Below, piece by piece: positions 22,357 to 34,801 of a DNA stretch of 64,000 nucleotides. The DNA is from Acidimicrobiia bacterium (GTDB lineage Bacteria > Actinomycetota > Acidimicrobiia > Acidimicrobiales > Poriferisodalaceae): positions 186,001 through 250,000 of the forward strand of contig JAJECP010000035.1 in NCBI GenBank assembly GCA_022821985.1. The letters are read 5' to 3'. A program made the position numbers and the translations under genes. A model generated the notes under the pieces. It saw only the letters and a program-made list of their open reading frames with translations, was not told where the DNA came from and made no database searches. Each line of letters begins with the position of its first letter. Positions within the stretch are counted from its first letter, which is position 1.

Positions 22357-23397
22357 ATGAATGACAATCGCAGGTTCCGCAGCGGTCGAGGTGGCGTCGG
22401 CGATCCCGATCTCAGCCGTCAGGCGCCCGATCGCAACCTGGCACTCGAACTGGTGCGCACCACCGAAGCAGCGGCAATGGCCGCATCGCGCTGGATGGGC
22501 CGCGGCGACAAAGACGGCGCTGACGGCGCCGCGGTGGACGCCATGCGGGTGGTGCTGTCGAGCGTGCCCATGGACGGCATCGTCGTGATCGGCGAGGGCG
22601 AGAAGGACGAAGCGCCGATGCTGTTCAACGGCGAGCTGATCGGCGACGGCACCGGGGCTCTGACCGACGTCGCGGTGGACCCGATCGACGGCACCACGCT
22701 GACATCGCTCGGACGGGGCAATGCCATCGCGGTGATCGCCGTCTCGCCGCGCGGCACCATGCTGGATCCCGGCCCGTGCGTCTACATGGAGAAAATCGCT
22801 GTGGGGCCCGACGCCAAGGGCGTAGTGGACCTGAACCGGTCGCCCGCAGAGAACCTGCGAGCCATCGCGGAGGCCACCGGCCAAGGTCTGCGCGACCTCA
22901 CCGCGGTGGTGCTCGACCGCGACCGCCACTCCGAGCTGATCGGGGAGATCCGCGAGACCGGCGCTCGCATCAGGCTCATTCCCGACGGCGATGTGGCCGG
23001 TGCCATCTCCGCGGCCGCGAGCGACTCGACCGACGTGCTTTTCGGCATCGGCGGCACGCCCGAAGGCATTATCTCGGCAGCGGCGTTGAAGTGCCTCGGC
23101 GGCGAGCTGCAGGGCCGGCTGTGGCCCCGCAACGACCATGAGCGCCAGGCAGCCGTCGCCGCCGGCTACGACCTCGACCGGGTGCTGCACATCGATGATC
23201 TCGTCCAGTCCGACGACGTCTTCTTTGCTGCCACCGGCATCACTGACGGCGAGTTGCTGCACGGCGTGAAGTTCACAGCGCATCGCGCCACCACCGACTC
23301 GCTCGTGATGCGCTCCCGCAGCGGCACCGTTCGCCACATCAAGGCCACACACGACATCGACAAGCTCAGCGCCTACGCCGCAGTGGACTTCACCTGA
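22357..23397 (+). CDS. glpX: class II fructose-1,6-bisphosphatase GlpX
   Basis: Dephosphorylates fructose 1,6-bisphosphate in gluconeogenesis. The 346-residue protein has the metal and substrate motifs of class II enzymes: [52 protein letters not shown] and [20 protein letters not shown]. The ATG at 22357 is preferred over a longer reading that overlaps the divergent lhgO. hisI follows after only three bases, an unusual pairing of sugar and histidine metabolism. Confidence 0.96.
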   Translation: MNDNRRFRSGRGGVGDPDLSRQAPDRNLALELVRTTEAAAMAASRWMGRGDKDGADGAAVDAMRVVLSSVPMDGIVVIGEGEKDEAPMLFNGELIGDGTGALTDVAVDPIDGTTLTSLGRGNAIAVIAVSPRGTMLDPGPCVYMEKIAVGPDAKGVVDLNRSPAENLRAIAEATGQGLRDLTAVVLDRDRHSELIGEIRETGARIRLIPDGDVAGAISAAASDSTDVLFGIGGTPEGIISAAALKCLGGELQGRLWPRNDHERQAAVAAGYDLDRVLHIDDLVQSDDVFFAATGITDGELLHGVKFTAHRATTDSLVMRSRSGTVRHIKATHDIDKLSAYAAVDFT

Positions 23398-23400
23398 GCC

Positions 23401-23838
23401 ATGGCTGAGACCCAGAACCCGCCCGCGCACAACGAACTCGAAGAAGGCACGACCGCCCGCATCGACTTCGGCAAGGTGGCTCAGATCGGCCGAGACGGCC
23501 ACCAGGTCGTGCCCGTGGTGCTGCAGGACGCCGACAGCGAGGACGTGCTGTTCATCGGCTATGCCAACGAGGAAGCGCTGCGGCTCACGTTCGAGCGACG
23601 CAGCGCTGTGCTCTATTCCACATCCCGCAACGAGATCTGGCACAAGGGCGCCACCTCGGGCGACACGCTCTCGCTTGTCGAGGTGCGTGTGAACTGCGAG
23701 CAGAACTCGCTGCTGTACCGGGTGCGGCGCGACGGGGGCGGTGCTTGCCACACCCGCGACGCCGACGGCAACTCCCGGCCGGGCTGCTACTACCGAGCCG
23801 TCGACAGCCCCACCGAGCTGCACCACTTAGGCGGCTGA
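23401..23838 (+). CDS. hisI: phosphoribosyl-AMP cyclohydrolase (HisI), variant metal site
   Basis: Third step of histidine biosynthesis: opens the purine ring of phosphoribosyl-AMP. The 145-residue product has LFIGYANEEALRLTFE, YSTSRNEIWHKGATSGDTL and GGGACHTRDADG...RPGCYYR. The zinc cysteines (C99, C116, C129) are kept. The magnesium-binding DCDxD motif of the family reads N98-C-E-Q-N102, losing the three aspartates. I recall a subgroup with the same VNCEQNSLLY block, so this is probably a natural variant and not a damaged gene. Directly downstream of glpX, likely one transcript. Confidence 0.85.
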   Translation: MAETQNPPAHNELEEGTTARIDFGKVAQIGRDGHQVVPVVLQDADSEDVLFIGYANEEALRLTFERRSAVLYSTSRNEIWHKGATSGDTLSLVEVRVNCEQNSLLYRVRRDGGGACHTRDADGNSRPGCYYRAVDSPTELHHLGG

Positions 23839-23891
23839 GCCAACTCTCTGCTGGCGTCGACCGGGCCGGTGCGGCGACCGGCTCGGGGCCG

Positions 23892-25163
23892 CTATTCGTC
23901 GAAGGTCTCGGGCATCAGCACGAACTCGGGGTACGCCTCGATGCCGAGCTCGCCCGAGTCCTGCCCGAGCTGCTCCACCGTCTTCGAGACTCGCAGACCC
24001 AGCACGAGGTCCAGAACCTTCCAGACGATGAACGATGCGATGAACACGAAGGCACCGACTGAGACGATGCCGAGCAGCTGAATGTGGAGCTGAGCGCCGG
24101 CCGCGATCGCGGTTGCGAGCGTGCCCCAGATGCCGCAGACAAGGTGGGCCGGGATGGCGCCGACCACGTCGTCCACCTTGATGAGCTCGAGACCTTTGAT
24201 GGCGGCGGTGCAGATCACGCCGCCGATGGCACCGATGATGATGGCCCACCAGTGCTCGGTGATGTCTGGTCCCGCAGTGATGGACACCAAGCCGCCGAGG
24301 GCGCCGTTGAGCCCTGCGAACAGGTCGATGCGGCCGAGCAAGCTGCGCGAGACCGCCAAGGCTGCGACCACTCCGGCCGCTGCGGCCAGATTGGTATTGA
24401 CCAGCACGTTGCTCATGGCGACTGCGTCGAACACGCTGCCCAGCGCTAGCTGCGATCCGCCGTTGAAACCGAACCAGCCGAGCCACAGGATGAAGACGCC
24501 CAGCGTCACGATCAGCACGTTCGACGGCGGCGTCGGTCTCACCGAGCCGTCCTTGCGGAACTTGCCAAGCCTCGGGCCCACCACCAGCACTCCGGCCAGG
24601 GCTGCCCAGCCGCCGGTGCTGTGCACGATCGTCGACCCCGCGAAATCCTGGAAGCCCTACTGCGCCAGCCAGCCGCCGCCCCACGTCCACGCCCCCACGA
24701 TCGGGTAGATGATGGCGGTGAGAATCAGCGTGAATGCGAAGAACGACCACATCTTGATGCGCTCGGCGATTGCCCCAGAGACCACCGACGCCGCGGTCGC
24801 CACGAACACCATCTGGAAGAACCAGTCCGACATGACCGAGTAGCCGTTGGCGGCAACTGCCGCCTCGGCAGCGGCATCGCCGTCCAGCAAGGCCAGTTCG
24901 TCGCCGCTCGGCCCGTACAGGAACGTGAACGAGCCCCATAGGTCGCCAACGTCGACGTACATGAGGTTGTAGCCGAGGAGATAGAACGCGAGACCGGCAA
25001 TCGAGTAGATGCCGATGTTCTTCAGGCAGATCATCGACGCGTTCTTGGTGCGGACGGCGCCGGCTTCGAGCATGGTGAAGCCAGCGGCCATCCACATGAT
25101 CAGTGCGCCCCACACCAGGAACATGAACGTGTTGAGGATGAACTGGCCCGAGGGCTCGATCAT
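23892..25163 (-). pseudogene. amt: ammonium transporter Amt with an in-frame amber codon
   Basis: One reading frame of 424 codons encodes a typical Amt/Rh channel for ammonium uptake: ILNTFMFLVWGALIMWMAAG, GFTMLEAGAVRTKN, SGAIAERIKMWSFF, then GAIPAHLVCGIWGTLATA and a C-terminal tail ending MPETFDE. It is interrupted at codon 169 by TAG (plus-strand bases 24657-24659), between GGGWLAQ and GFQDFAGSTIVHSTGG. Amt homologues read straight through here with one residue, so a single substitution explains it. No frameshift is seen. Possible explanations are a nonsense mutation, a sequencing error or readthrough. The ATG at 25163 has an AAAGGA ribosome site. No glnK follows. Confidence 0.85.
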
Positions 25164-25301
25164 GAGAAGTCCTTTCCGGGCTGTCGCAGGACTCTCATAT
25201 GTTTGCAGGCACCACGCCTGCGCCACGACATTTTCGGGCTGAACGGCGGGGCCGCGAACAGCGGCTACGCGTGGTGGCTCAGGGAGATGCGGCGGCGGCG
25301 C

Positions 25302-25685
25302 TCAGTCGGCGCTGGCAACTGCGATGCGTGTCTCGGCCCAAGCCAGGGCTGCCTTGGCGTCGTCATCATCATCGTCGGCCGCGACTGCAGCCCGGGCCGC
25401 TTCAAGATCGGCCTGTGCAGCAGCGACATCGATCTCGTCGGCCGCGTACGCCGCGTCGCTGAGGATCGTCACGACGTTGTTGCTGACCTCCACGAAGCCA
25501 CGGTTGAGCGCCAATGTCACGATGCCGTCGGACGCCCACAGCTGGGTTTGTCCGATGTCGAGTGCGCCGATGAAGGCCGCGTGGTGGTCCAAGAAAGCGA
25601 TGTCGCCGTCGACCGTGCGCGTCACCACCTGGCTGCACTCGCCGCTGAACAGCACGGCCTCGGGCGAGACGAGTTCAACCTGCAT
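25302..25685 (-). CDS. atpC: F1F0 ATP synthase epsilon subunit
   Basis: Central-stalk subunit that couples c-ring rotation to F1 and can inhibit ATP hydrolysis. The 127 residues start MQVELVSPEAVLFSGECSQV and include GFVEVSNNVVTILSDAA, standard for the beta-sandwich domain. The C-terminal helical part is shortened and carries an Asp run (AADDDDDDAKAAL). Last gene of the atp operon, 44 bases after atpD. Confidence 0.93.
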   Translation of the reverse strand: MQVELVSPEAVLFSGECSQVVTRTVDGDIAFLDHHAAFIGALDIGQTQLWASDGIVTLALNRGFVEVSNNVVTILSDAAYAADEIDVAAAQADLEAARAAVAADDDDDDAKAALAWAETRIAVASAD

Positions 25686-25729
25686 GCGGCTTGACCTTCA
25701 TCGGGTCCGTCTCGGGGCGCCCGCGCCGC

Positions 25730-27226
<1,497 letters not shown>

Positions 27227-28195
27227 TTACTCGCGTGCACGGAACAGGTCCGCGGTACGGGCTTCGATGGTGTCGGAGAGCAGATCGACTTCGCCGCCGG
27301 TCTGCGCGAGCGCCTCAGCGCCGCCGACGATCTCCATGATCTCGGTGGTGATGGCGTCCTGGCGGGCACGATTCATGACGCGCGTCAGGTTGGTCTTGAG
27401 CTCTTCGGCATTGTCGGTGGCTGCCTTCATGGCGCGCTGGCGCGCTGCATGCTCTGACGCCGAGGCTTCGAGCAGTGCCGAGTAGAGCCGGGCTTCGGCA
27501 TAGCGCGGCAGCAGCCGCTCGAGGATGACGGCGGGTTCGGGCTCGAACTCGTACCCGCCCTCGGGACCGCCCCCCGAGTCCTCGGCGCCGTCTGCTTCGT
27601 CGAATTCGCCCGAGTCGAGCGGCATGAACGGCACGATCGCCACAGACTGATTGCCCATCGAGTGGAACTGGGTGTAGGCCAACATCACCCGCTGGCAGCC
27701 GTTCTCGAACAGCTCAGTCGCCGCCGCAGCTACCTGCTGAGCGTCGGCGTAGCTGGGCTGGTCGCTGAAGCCCTCAAAACCCGCTGCGATGCGGTAGTTG
27801 CGGAAGCGGAAGTACCCGAGCGCCTTGCGCCCCGACAGCACCAGCTCGTAGTCACGGCCCTCCGCTGCGTCGGCAGCGATGGCCCGCTCGGTGGCCCGCA
27901 GGACATTGTTGTTGTAACCGCCGCACAGCCCGCGGTCTGCCGCGATGGCCACGTAGGCGACCTTGGACACCTCGGCCGGCTCGCGCAGCAGCGGGTGGTC
28001 GGCTTCGCCGCCGGCGGACGCCAGGTTGGCGATGACCGCGGTCACTTTGTCGCTGTAGGGCCGGGCGGCACGCACCCGGGCCTGGGCCCGGACGATGCGT
28101 GAGGCAGCGATCAGCTCCATGGCGCGCGTGATCTTCTTGGTGGCGTCGATCGACCTGATGCGACGCCGAAGAATGCGCTCCTGACCGCTTGCCAT
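27227..28195 (-). CDS. atpG: F1F0 ATP synthase gamma subunit
   Basis: Rotating central shaft of F1, 322 residues. The N-terminal helix ERILRRRIRSIDATKKITRA and the C-terminal MNRARQDAITTEIMEIVGGAEAL match the coiled coil that turns inside the alpha3beta3 head, and ADRGLCGGYNNNVLR is the conserved central motif. An acidic, Gly-rich insertion at about 199-220 (FDEADGAEDSGGGPEGGYEF) makes it longer than the usual 285-300 residues; mycobacterial gamma subunits also carry an extra loop, but homology of the two is not shown here. It is 17 bases after atpA. Confidence 0.96.
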   Translation of the reverse strand: MASGQERILRRRIRSIDATKKITRAMELIAASRIVRAQARVRAARPYSDKVTAVIANLASAGGEADHPLLREPAEVSKVAYVAIAADRGLCGGYNNNVLRATERAIAADAAEGRDYELVLSGRKALGYFRFRNYRIAAGFEGFSDQPSYADAQQVAAAATELFENGCQRVMLAYTQFHSMGNQSVAIVPFMPLDSGEFDEADGAEDSGGGPEGGYEFEPEPAVILERLLPRYAEARLYSALLEASASEHAARQRAMKAATDNAEELKTNLTRVMNRARQDAITTEIMEIVGGAEALAQTGGEVDLLSDTIEARTADLFRARE

Positions 28196-28212
28196 CGGTG
28201 CTCAGTCCCCGC

Positions 28213-29807
<1,595 letters not shown>

Positions 29808-29811
<4 letters not shown>

Positions 29812-30335
29812 GACAGGCGCTCCTTCATCTGGTCAAGCCGGGTGCGCACCGAGCCGTCGAAGACTGTGTCGCCGATCTGGGCGGTCAGTCCTCCGATGAT
29901 CTCGGTGTCGACTACGACATGGACGGTCACGTTGCGGCCGCTGGCACGGCTCAGCGCTTCGGCCACCCGGGCAATTTGCTGGTCGGTCAGCGCGACTGCC
30001 GAGCGAACTTCGGCTACTGCCTCGCCGCGCGTGGCTGCGGCGAGCTCCAACGCTTCGGCCGCGATGGACTCAAGGTCGCCGCCCCGGCCGGCACCCACCA
30101 GCATCGCCACCACATTCAGGGTGACCGGTGAGGCCGTCGAAGCCAGCAGGTCTTCCACGATGCCGATGCGACGTGACGCCGGCACCGTGCGGTCCGACAG
30201 CACGCGCCGCAGCTCTTCATTGCTCGATGCGGCCCGTCCCACCGATGCCAGCTCGGAGGTGACGCGGTCGAGCACGTCTTCGGCCTGGGCGATAGCGACC
30301 ACTGCACCGGCGTAGCCCTCGGTTCGCTCGCTCAT
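29808..30335 (-). CDS. atpH: F1F0 ATP synthase delta subunit
   Basis: Peripheral-stalk cap that links the b subunits to F1. The 175 residues have the OSCP-type pattern: [39 protein letters not shown] and the C-terminal [26 protein letters not shown]. It is a separate single-domain gene, unlike the b-delta fusion of mycobacteria. It overlaps atpA by four bases. Confidence 0.94.
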
Positions 30336-30437
30336 CGGTCGATCCTGATCATCAGTTCAACTCCTGTGGGGTCCGCCGCCTGCCGTTGCAGCCATGGCGG
30401 TGCTGCGGGCGACGGCGGGAACCTTCGGCGGGATGGC

Positions 30438-30971
30438 TCAGTTCGCCACCCGCTCGATGTAGTCCTCGATCAACTGGGCATGCGCCGCCTCGTCGATGCT
30501 GGCCATCACTACCTGCTCAGCGGCGCCTACCGCGATCGAAGTGATGTCGGCCCGCACCTCGGCCATGGCACGTTCGCGGGCGGCCTCGATATCGGCCTCG
30601 GCCTGCGCACGTCGCTCGGCGATCTCGGGCTCGATGGCCGCGAGCCGCTCCTGGCGGACCTCCTCGGCCTGCGCGCGCGCTTCCTCGATGATGCGTGCCG
30701 CCTCGGCGTTGGCCTCGGCCAGGCGCGCGTCGTAGGACGAACGCAACTCCTCGGCTTCAGTCTTGGCGGTCGCGGCAGCGTCGAGGTCGCCCTGGATGCG
30801 CTCGGTGCGCGCCTCCATTGCCCGCCTGATCGGCGGCAGCGCCAGCTTCCACATCACGAAGAGGAGAATGAAGAACGCGATCGAACCCCAGATCACCTCG
30901 AACCATGCGGGGATGATTGGGTTGGACGACTCGCCCTCGGACGCTGCGAGCAGACCGGATAGTGCGTTCAC
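30438..30971 (-). CDS. atpF: F1F0 ATP synthase b subunit
   Basis: Peripheral-stalk subunit of 177 residues: one N-terminal transmembrane helix (about 22-42, FEVIWGSIAFFILLFVMWKL) followed by a long charged coiled coil (ERIQGDLDAAATAKTEAEEL onward). LALPPIRRAMEARTERI after the membrane helix is typical of actinobacterial AtpF. It lies 102 bases upstream of atpH and nine bases after atpE. Confidence 0.94.
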   Translation of the reverse strand: MNALSGLLAASEGESSNPIIPAWFEVIWGSIAFFILLFVMWKLALPPIRRAMEARTERIQGDLDAAATAKTEAEELRSSYDARLAEANAEAARIIEEARAQAEEVRQERLAAIEPEIAERRAQAEADIEAARERAMAEVRADITSIAVGAAEQVVMASIDEAAHAQLIEDYIERVAN

Positions 30972-30980
30972 TGCCGCCTC

Positions 30981-31238
<258 letters not shown>

Positions 31239-31341
31239 TTATCTCCTGTGTTGTACGGGATCTTGGGGCAGGGGCCGGAGCGCCGGGGCACTGTGCGGCC
31301 GTTGGTCGATGGGGACTGGATGATCTGGATTGGGGTTGGGC

Positions 31342-32166
31342 CTAGTGCTCGGGGTGCAGCGAGCCGCCGATGTAGACGGCGGTGAGGATGGTGAAGATGA
31401 ACGCCTGCAGGAATGCCACCAAGATCTCGAATCCCGTGAGGCCTATCAGCATCAGGAACGGGGCCGGCGTGATGATGACGAGCCACGTGGGCGTGCTGTC
31501 GGTGAGCGCCAGCCAGAACACCGTGTGAGACAGCACGGCGAACGTCACCAGCAACAGGTGGCCGGCAAGCATGTTGGCAAAGAGCCGCACCGCCAGCGAG
31601 AACGGCCGCACGACGATTGTCGATATGAACTCGATGGGCAAGACGATGATCAACAACGCCTTGGGCACGCCGGGCGGAATGCAGACATTCTTCAGGTAGC
31701 CGAAGAACCCGTGGTGCTTGATGCCGATCGTGTTGTAGATCACCCACACCAGCAGTGCGAGCGTGACCGGCATCGCCATGCGGGCGTTGCCCGGGAAGTG
31801 GATCAGCGGCACAACCTCGGTGATGTTCGAGAAAAGGATGAAGAAGAACATCGTCAGCAAGAACGGCAGGTAGCGCAGGCCGTCCGGTCCGATGGTCTGC
31901 ATGATGATGTTCTCGCGGATGAACCCGACCGAGGTCTCCGCCACGGTTTGGATGCCGCGCGGAGCGACGCTGACCTCGGAACGGTCATAGCGACGCTTGG
32001 CCATCACGAACATCACCACTGGCGCCACGAAGGCGAAGAGGTAGATGATGCCGACTTTGTTGAGCGCGTACCACTCGTTCGTGCCCGTCACCGGGTCGTG
32101 CCCGAACAGGCCCGGCCACTCCAAGAGGTGCCCGATGTCAGGGAAGGTCAGCGCTAGCAGGTTCAC
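31342..32166 (-). CDS. atpB: F1F0 ATP synthase a subunit
   Basis: Proton-channel subunit, 274 residues, with five or six helices. The essential Arg is in FSLAVRLFANMLAGHLLL, and FFILFSNITEVVPLI and the C-terminal FEILVAFLQAFIFTILTAVY match the family. The start is GTG at 32166, overlapping the AtpI-like stop (GTGA). A longer upstream reading in the same frame lies within the preceding genes and is not used. 109 bases separate it from atpE. Confidence 0.95.
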   Translation of the reverse strand: MNLLALTFPDIGHLLEWPGLFGHDPVTGTNEWYALNKVGIIYLFAFVAPVVMFVMAKRRYDRSEVSVAPRGIQTVAETSVGFIRENIIMQTIGPDGLRYLPFLLTMFFFILFSNITEVVPLIHFPGNARMAMPVTLALLVWVIYNTIGIKHHGFFGYLKNVCIPPGVPKALLIIVLPIEFISTIVVRPFSLAVRLFANMLAGHLLLVTFAVLSHTVFWLALTDSTPTWLVIITPAPFLMLIGLTGFEILVAFLQAFIFTILTAVYIGGSLHPEH

Positions 32167-32600
32167 TTCTGCTCCTTGCCGGGACGTTGGAGATCGAGGC
32201 CTGGGGCTGCGAGCCGCAGGGAAACATAGCGGATCTCCCACGCAAGCAAACCGAGATGGCTCGCGACGATGGTGATCGCGAGGGGCACAGGCTCGAAGAA
32301 GCTGAGCTGACTGGCCCCCAGGACAATGCCGGCGAGCACCGCGAGCCGCACGATGAAGCCGCCCAGCGTTGCCCCCATGAGCGCGACGGGCGACGTGCGC
32401 GCGCCCCACGCCATCAGCACCGCGGCCGCCGCAAGGTTGCCGATGACCAGCACGTAGCCGAGTGCCGACGAGAGCGCCCCGCCCATGCCCCAGATGAACC
32501 CGCTGGCGACAACCCAGGCCGGAAACACCCAGAGACTGCGGCGCGCCATGTCGAATGCAAGGTCGCGCTCAGGAGAGCGGTCGACGACGGCGGAACTCAC
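32163..32600 (-). CDS. atpI: AtpI-like membrane protein of the ATP synthase operon
   Basis: 145 residues with four hydrophobic helices (LWVFPAWVVASGFIWGMGGA, LGYVLVIGNLAAAAVLMAWG and two more), the layout of ATP synthase protein I, which helps c-ring assembly in some bacteria. The start GTG at 32600 and the stop both overlap the neighbouring genes in GTGA form, so this small protein is tightly coupled between the AtpZ-like gene and atpB. Sequence similarity to AtpI is weak and the name leans on position. Confidence 0.7.
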   Translation of the reverse strand: MSSAVVDRSPERDLAFDMARRSLWVFPAWVVASGFIWGMGGALSSALGYVLVIGNLAAAAVLMAWGARTSPVALMGATLGGFIVRLAVLAGIVLGASQLSFFEPVPLAITIVASHLGLLAWEIRYVSLRLAAPGLDLQRPGKEQK

Positions 32601-32956
32601 GCTGCCGCCGGCGGAGTCGGTTCGGGCGGTTCCGAGGCGTCGAGCGACACGCCGGTCGGCAGCGATGCGGGATCGTCGAGGTCGGTGTCGCGATGAATGC
32701 CCCGCTGCTGGGAGGGACGGCTCGCAGCCAGCTCCTGCTCGTGGACCTGCATGCGCTCGGCATAGCGCTGCCACTCGACGAGGATCTTCACGACGAAAGC
32801 GGTCATGCCGAGACTGAGCGCGAGCCATGGTCCGGTGCCCCACCAGCGATCCAAGCCGAAGCCCGCTGCCGCAAAGATGGCCGGCGTCACCACGATCTCG
32901 ATGGCCTTGGCCAGACCGTCCTCGCTGCCGTTGCTGCCGACGAGGCCGCGTGCCAT
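32597..32956 (-). CDS. AtpZ-like small membrane protein
   Basis: 119 residues: two helices near the start (AIEIVVTPAIFAAAGFGLDRW and PWLALSLGMTAFVVKILVEW), then a charged tail. The first helix followed by GLDRWWGT resembles the AtpZ/AtpQ family encoded just ahead of atpI, which has been linked to magnesium or assembly functions of ATP synthase. The ATG at 32956 is chosen; a GTG two codons earlier is possible. First gene of the atp run, 18 bases from the glyA stop. Confidence 0.7.
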   Translation of the reverse strand: MARGLVGSNGSEDGLAKAIEIVVTPAIFAAAGFGLDRWWGTGPWLALSLGMTAFVVKILVEWQRYAERMQVHEQELAASRPSQQRGIHRDTDLDDPASLPTGVSLDASEPPEPTPPAAA

Positions 32957-32974
32957 GCGCACAGGCTACGAGTG

Positions 32975-34243
32975 TCAGCGGTCGTAAGGCGGGTGAGCAG
33001 CGCAGAGTTCGGCGACTTCGGCGCGCACCTGGGCGATGGCGGCCTCGTCGTCGGGGGTGCGCAGCACGCGCGCGGTGAACTCGGCAATCTTCGCCATCTC
33101 GTCTGGCCCCATGCCCTGGGTGGTGACCGATGGGGTGCCCATCCGCACGCCGCTCGTCACGAAGGGCGAACGCGGGTCGTCGGGGATGGCGTTGCGGTTC
33201 AGCGTGATGCCGGCCGCATCGAGCGCCTCCTGGGCCACCTTGCCCGTCAGGTCGGCGTCGAAGGTGCGCAGGTCGATCAGCAGCAGGTGGTTGTCGGTAC
33301 CGCCCGAGACCAAACGGAAGCCGTGATTGCCGAGCGCGTCGGCCAGCGCCGCGGCGTTGGCGACGATGCGCGCTTGGTAGTCAGCGAACTCAGGACGGGC
33401 GGCCTCGGCGAAGCCCACCGCCTTGGCCGCGACAGCATGATCGAGCGGCCCGCCTTGGCTGCCGGGGAACACCGCCGAGTCGACGCGCTTGGCGTATTCC
33501 TGGGTGGACAGGATCGCTCCGCCGCGCGGCCCGCGCATCGTCTTGTGCGTGGTGAACGTGACGATGTCGGCGAACGGGACCGGATTCGGGTGCACCCCTC
33601 CCACGATCAACCCGGCGATATGGGCTGCATCGAACATGAACACCGCTCCGGTCTCGTCGCAGATCTCGCGGAACGGTGCCGGGTCGATGCGGCGGGGATA
33701 CGCCGTGGCGCCTGCCACGATCAGCTTGGGCCGGTGCTCACGAGCCAGCCCGGCCATGGCTTCGTAGTCGATGCGCTCGTCGCTGCGAGTCAGTCCGTAG
33801 CTGACGAAGTTGTAGAGCTTGCCGCTGGCATTCACCGGCGATCCGTGGGTGAGGTGGCCGCCGTGATCGAGGCTCATGCCCATCACCGTGTCGCCGATGT
33901 CGAGCAGCGCGAGGTACACCGCGGCGTTGGCCTGCGACCCTGAATGGGGCTGCACGTTCGCATGCTCTGCGCCGAAGAGCGCCTTCACCCGGTCGATCGC
34001 CAGCTGCTCGGCCGTGTCGGCATTGGCATTGCCGCCGTAGTAGCGACGGCGGGGGTAGCCCTCGCTGTACTTGTTGGTGAGCACGCTGCCGGTGGCCGCC
34101 ATGACCGCAGGCGAGGCGAAGTTCTCCGAGGCGATGAGCTGGATCGTGGTCATCTGGCGCTCGAGTTCGGCTGCCAGCACGGCATCGATCTCGGGATCGC
34201 CGAGCGGTGCCCAGCTCGCTGCAGTGGGGTGCATTCGGGTCAT
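32975..34243 (-). CDS. glyA: serine hydroxymethyltransferase
   Basis: PLP enzyme interconverting serine and glycine with transfer of a one-carbon unit to tetrahydrofolate. The 422-residue product has [49 protein letters not shown], the PLP lysine K234 in [14 protein letters not shown] and [13 protein letters not shown]. The ATG at 34243 has an AAGGAG ribosome site ten bases upstream; a second ATG lies three codons in. Confidence 0.97.
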   Translation of the reverse strand: MTRMHPTAASWAPLGDPEIDAVLAAELERQMTTIQLIASENFASPAVMAATGSVLTNKYSEGYPRRRYYGGNANADTAEQLAIDRVKALFGAEHANVQPHSGSQANAAVYLALLDIGDTVMGMSLDHGGHLTHGSPVNASGKLYNFVSYGLTRSDERIDYEAMAGLAREHRPKLIVAGATAYPRRIDPAPFREICDETGAVFMFDAAHIAGLIVGGVHPNPVPFADIVTFTTHKTMRGPRGGAILSTQEYAKRVDSAVFPGSQGGPLDHAVAAKAVGFAEAARPEFADYQARIVANAAALADALGNHGFRLVSGGTDNHLLLIDLRTFDADLTGKVAQEALDAAGITLNRNAIPDDPRSPFVTSGVRMGTPSVTTQGMGPDEMAKIAEFTARVLRTPDDEAAIAQVRAEVAELCAAHPPYDR

Positions 34244-34298
34244 GAAGCTGTGTCTCCTTGCGGTGTTCCTCGGTGAGCTCTCGGAGGCCGGGGCGGTT

Positions 34299-34772
34299 TC
34301 AGCGCCGGCCCAGTGCGTCGATCTTGTCCACCCGTCGCTGATGCCGTCCGCCTTCGAACGCCGCTGCGAGGTACGCATCGAGCGCCGCTACCGCGCCGCC
34401 GGGATCCAACAGACGGGCGCCGAGGCAGATCACGTTGGCATCGTTGTGCTCGCGAGCGAGCCGGGCCGATGTCTCGTCGTGCACGGTGGCCGCACGGATG
34501 CCGGCCACCTTGCCGGCGGCCATCGCGATGCCGATGCCGCTGCCGCACACGGCCACACCGAGGTCTGCCGTCCGGTTCGCCACCGCCATTCCGACGGCCT
34601 CGCCGAAATCGGGGTAGTCGACCGACTCCGGGCCGTTGGTGCCCAGGTCGACCACCTCGTATCCGCTGCCACGCAAGTGCTGCGCCAAGCGGTCTTTGAG
34701 TTCCCAGCCGGCGTGATCGGCAGCAAGCGCGATGGCCAGCGTCGGGGGCGTGTGCGGGTCGTCGTGAGCCAC
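34299..34772 (-). CDS. rpiB: ribose-5-phosphate isomerase B
   Basis: Interconverts ribose 5-phosphate and ribulose 5-phosphate in the pentose phosphate pathway. The 157-residue protein shows [35 protein letters not shown], the active-site loop [20 protein letters not shown] and [15 protein letters not shown]. Lies between glyA and the prmC-tsaC fusion, 29 bases from the latter. Confidence 0.94.
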   Translation of the reverse strand: MAHDDPHTPPTLAIALAADHAGWELKDRLAQHLRGSGYEVVDLGTNGPESVDYPDFGEAVGMAVANRTADLGVAVCGSGIGIAMAAGKVAGIRAATVHDETSARLAREHNDANVICLGARLLDPGGAVAALDAYLAAAFEGGRHQRRVDKIDALGRR

Positions 34773-34801
34773 CGCGCAAGTCTCGCAGCGGCCGCCGCCG
34801 C

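Noticed and set aside
23892-24626. Two separate ammonium transporter genes
   Set aside because: The halves are in one frame and separated by a single TAG; the second half has no good start and begins inside a transmembrane region.
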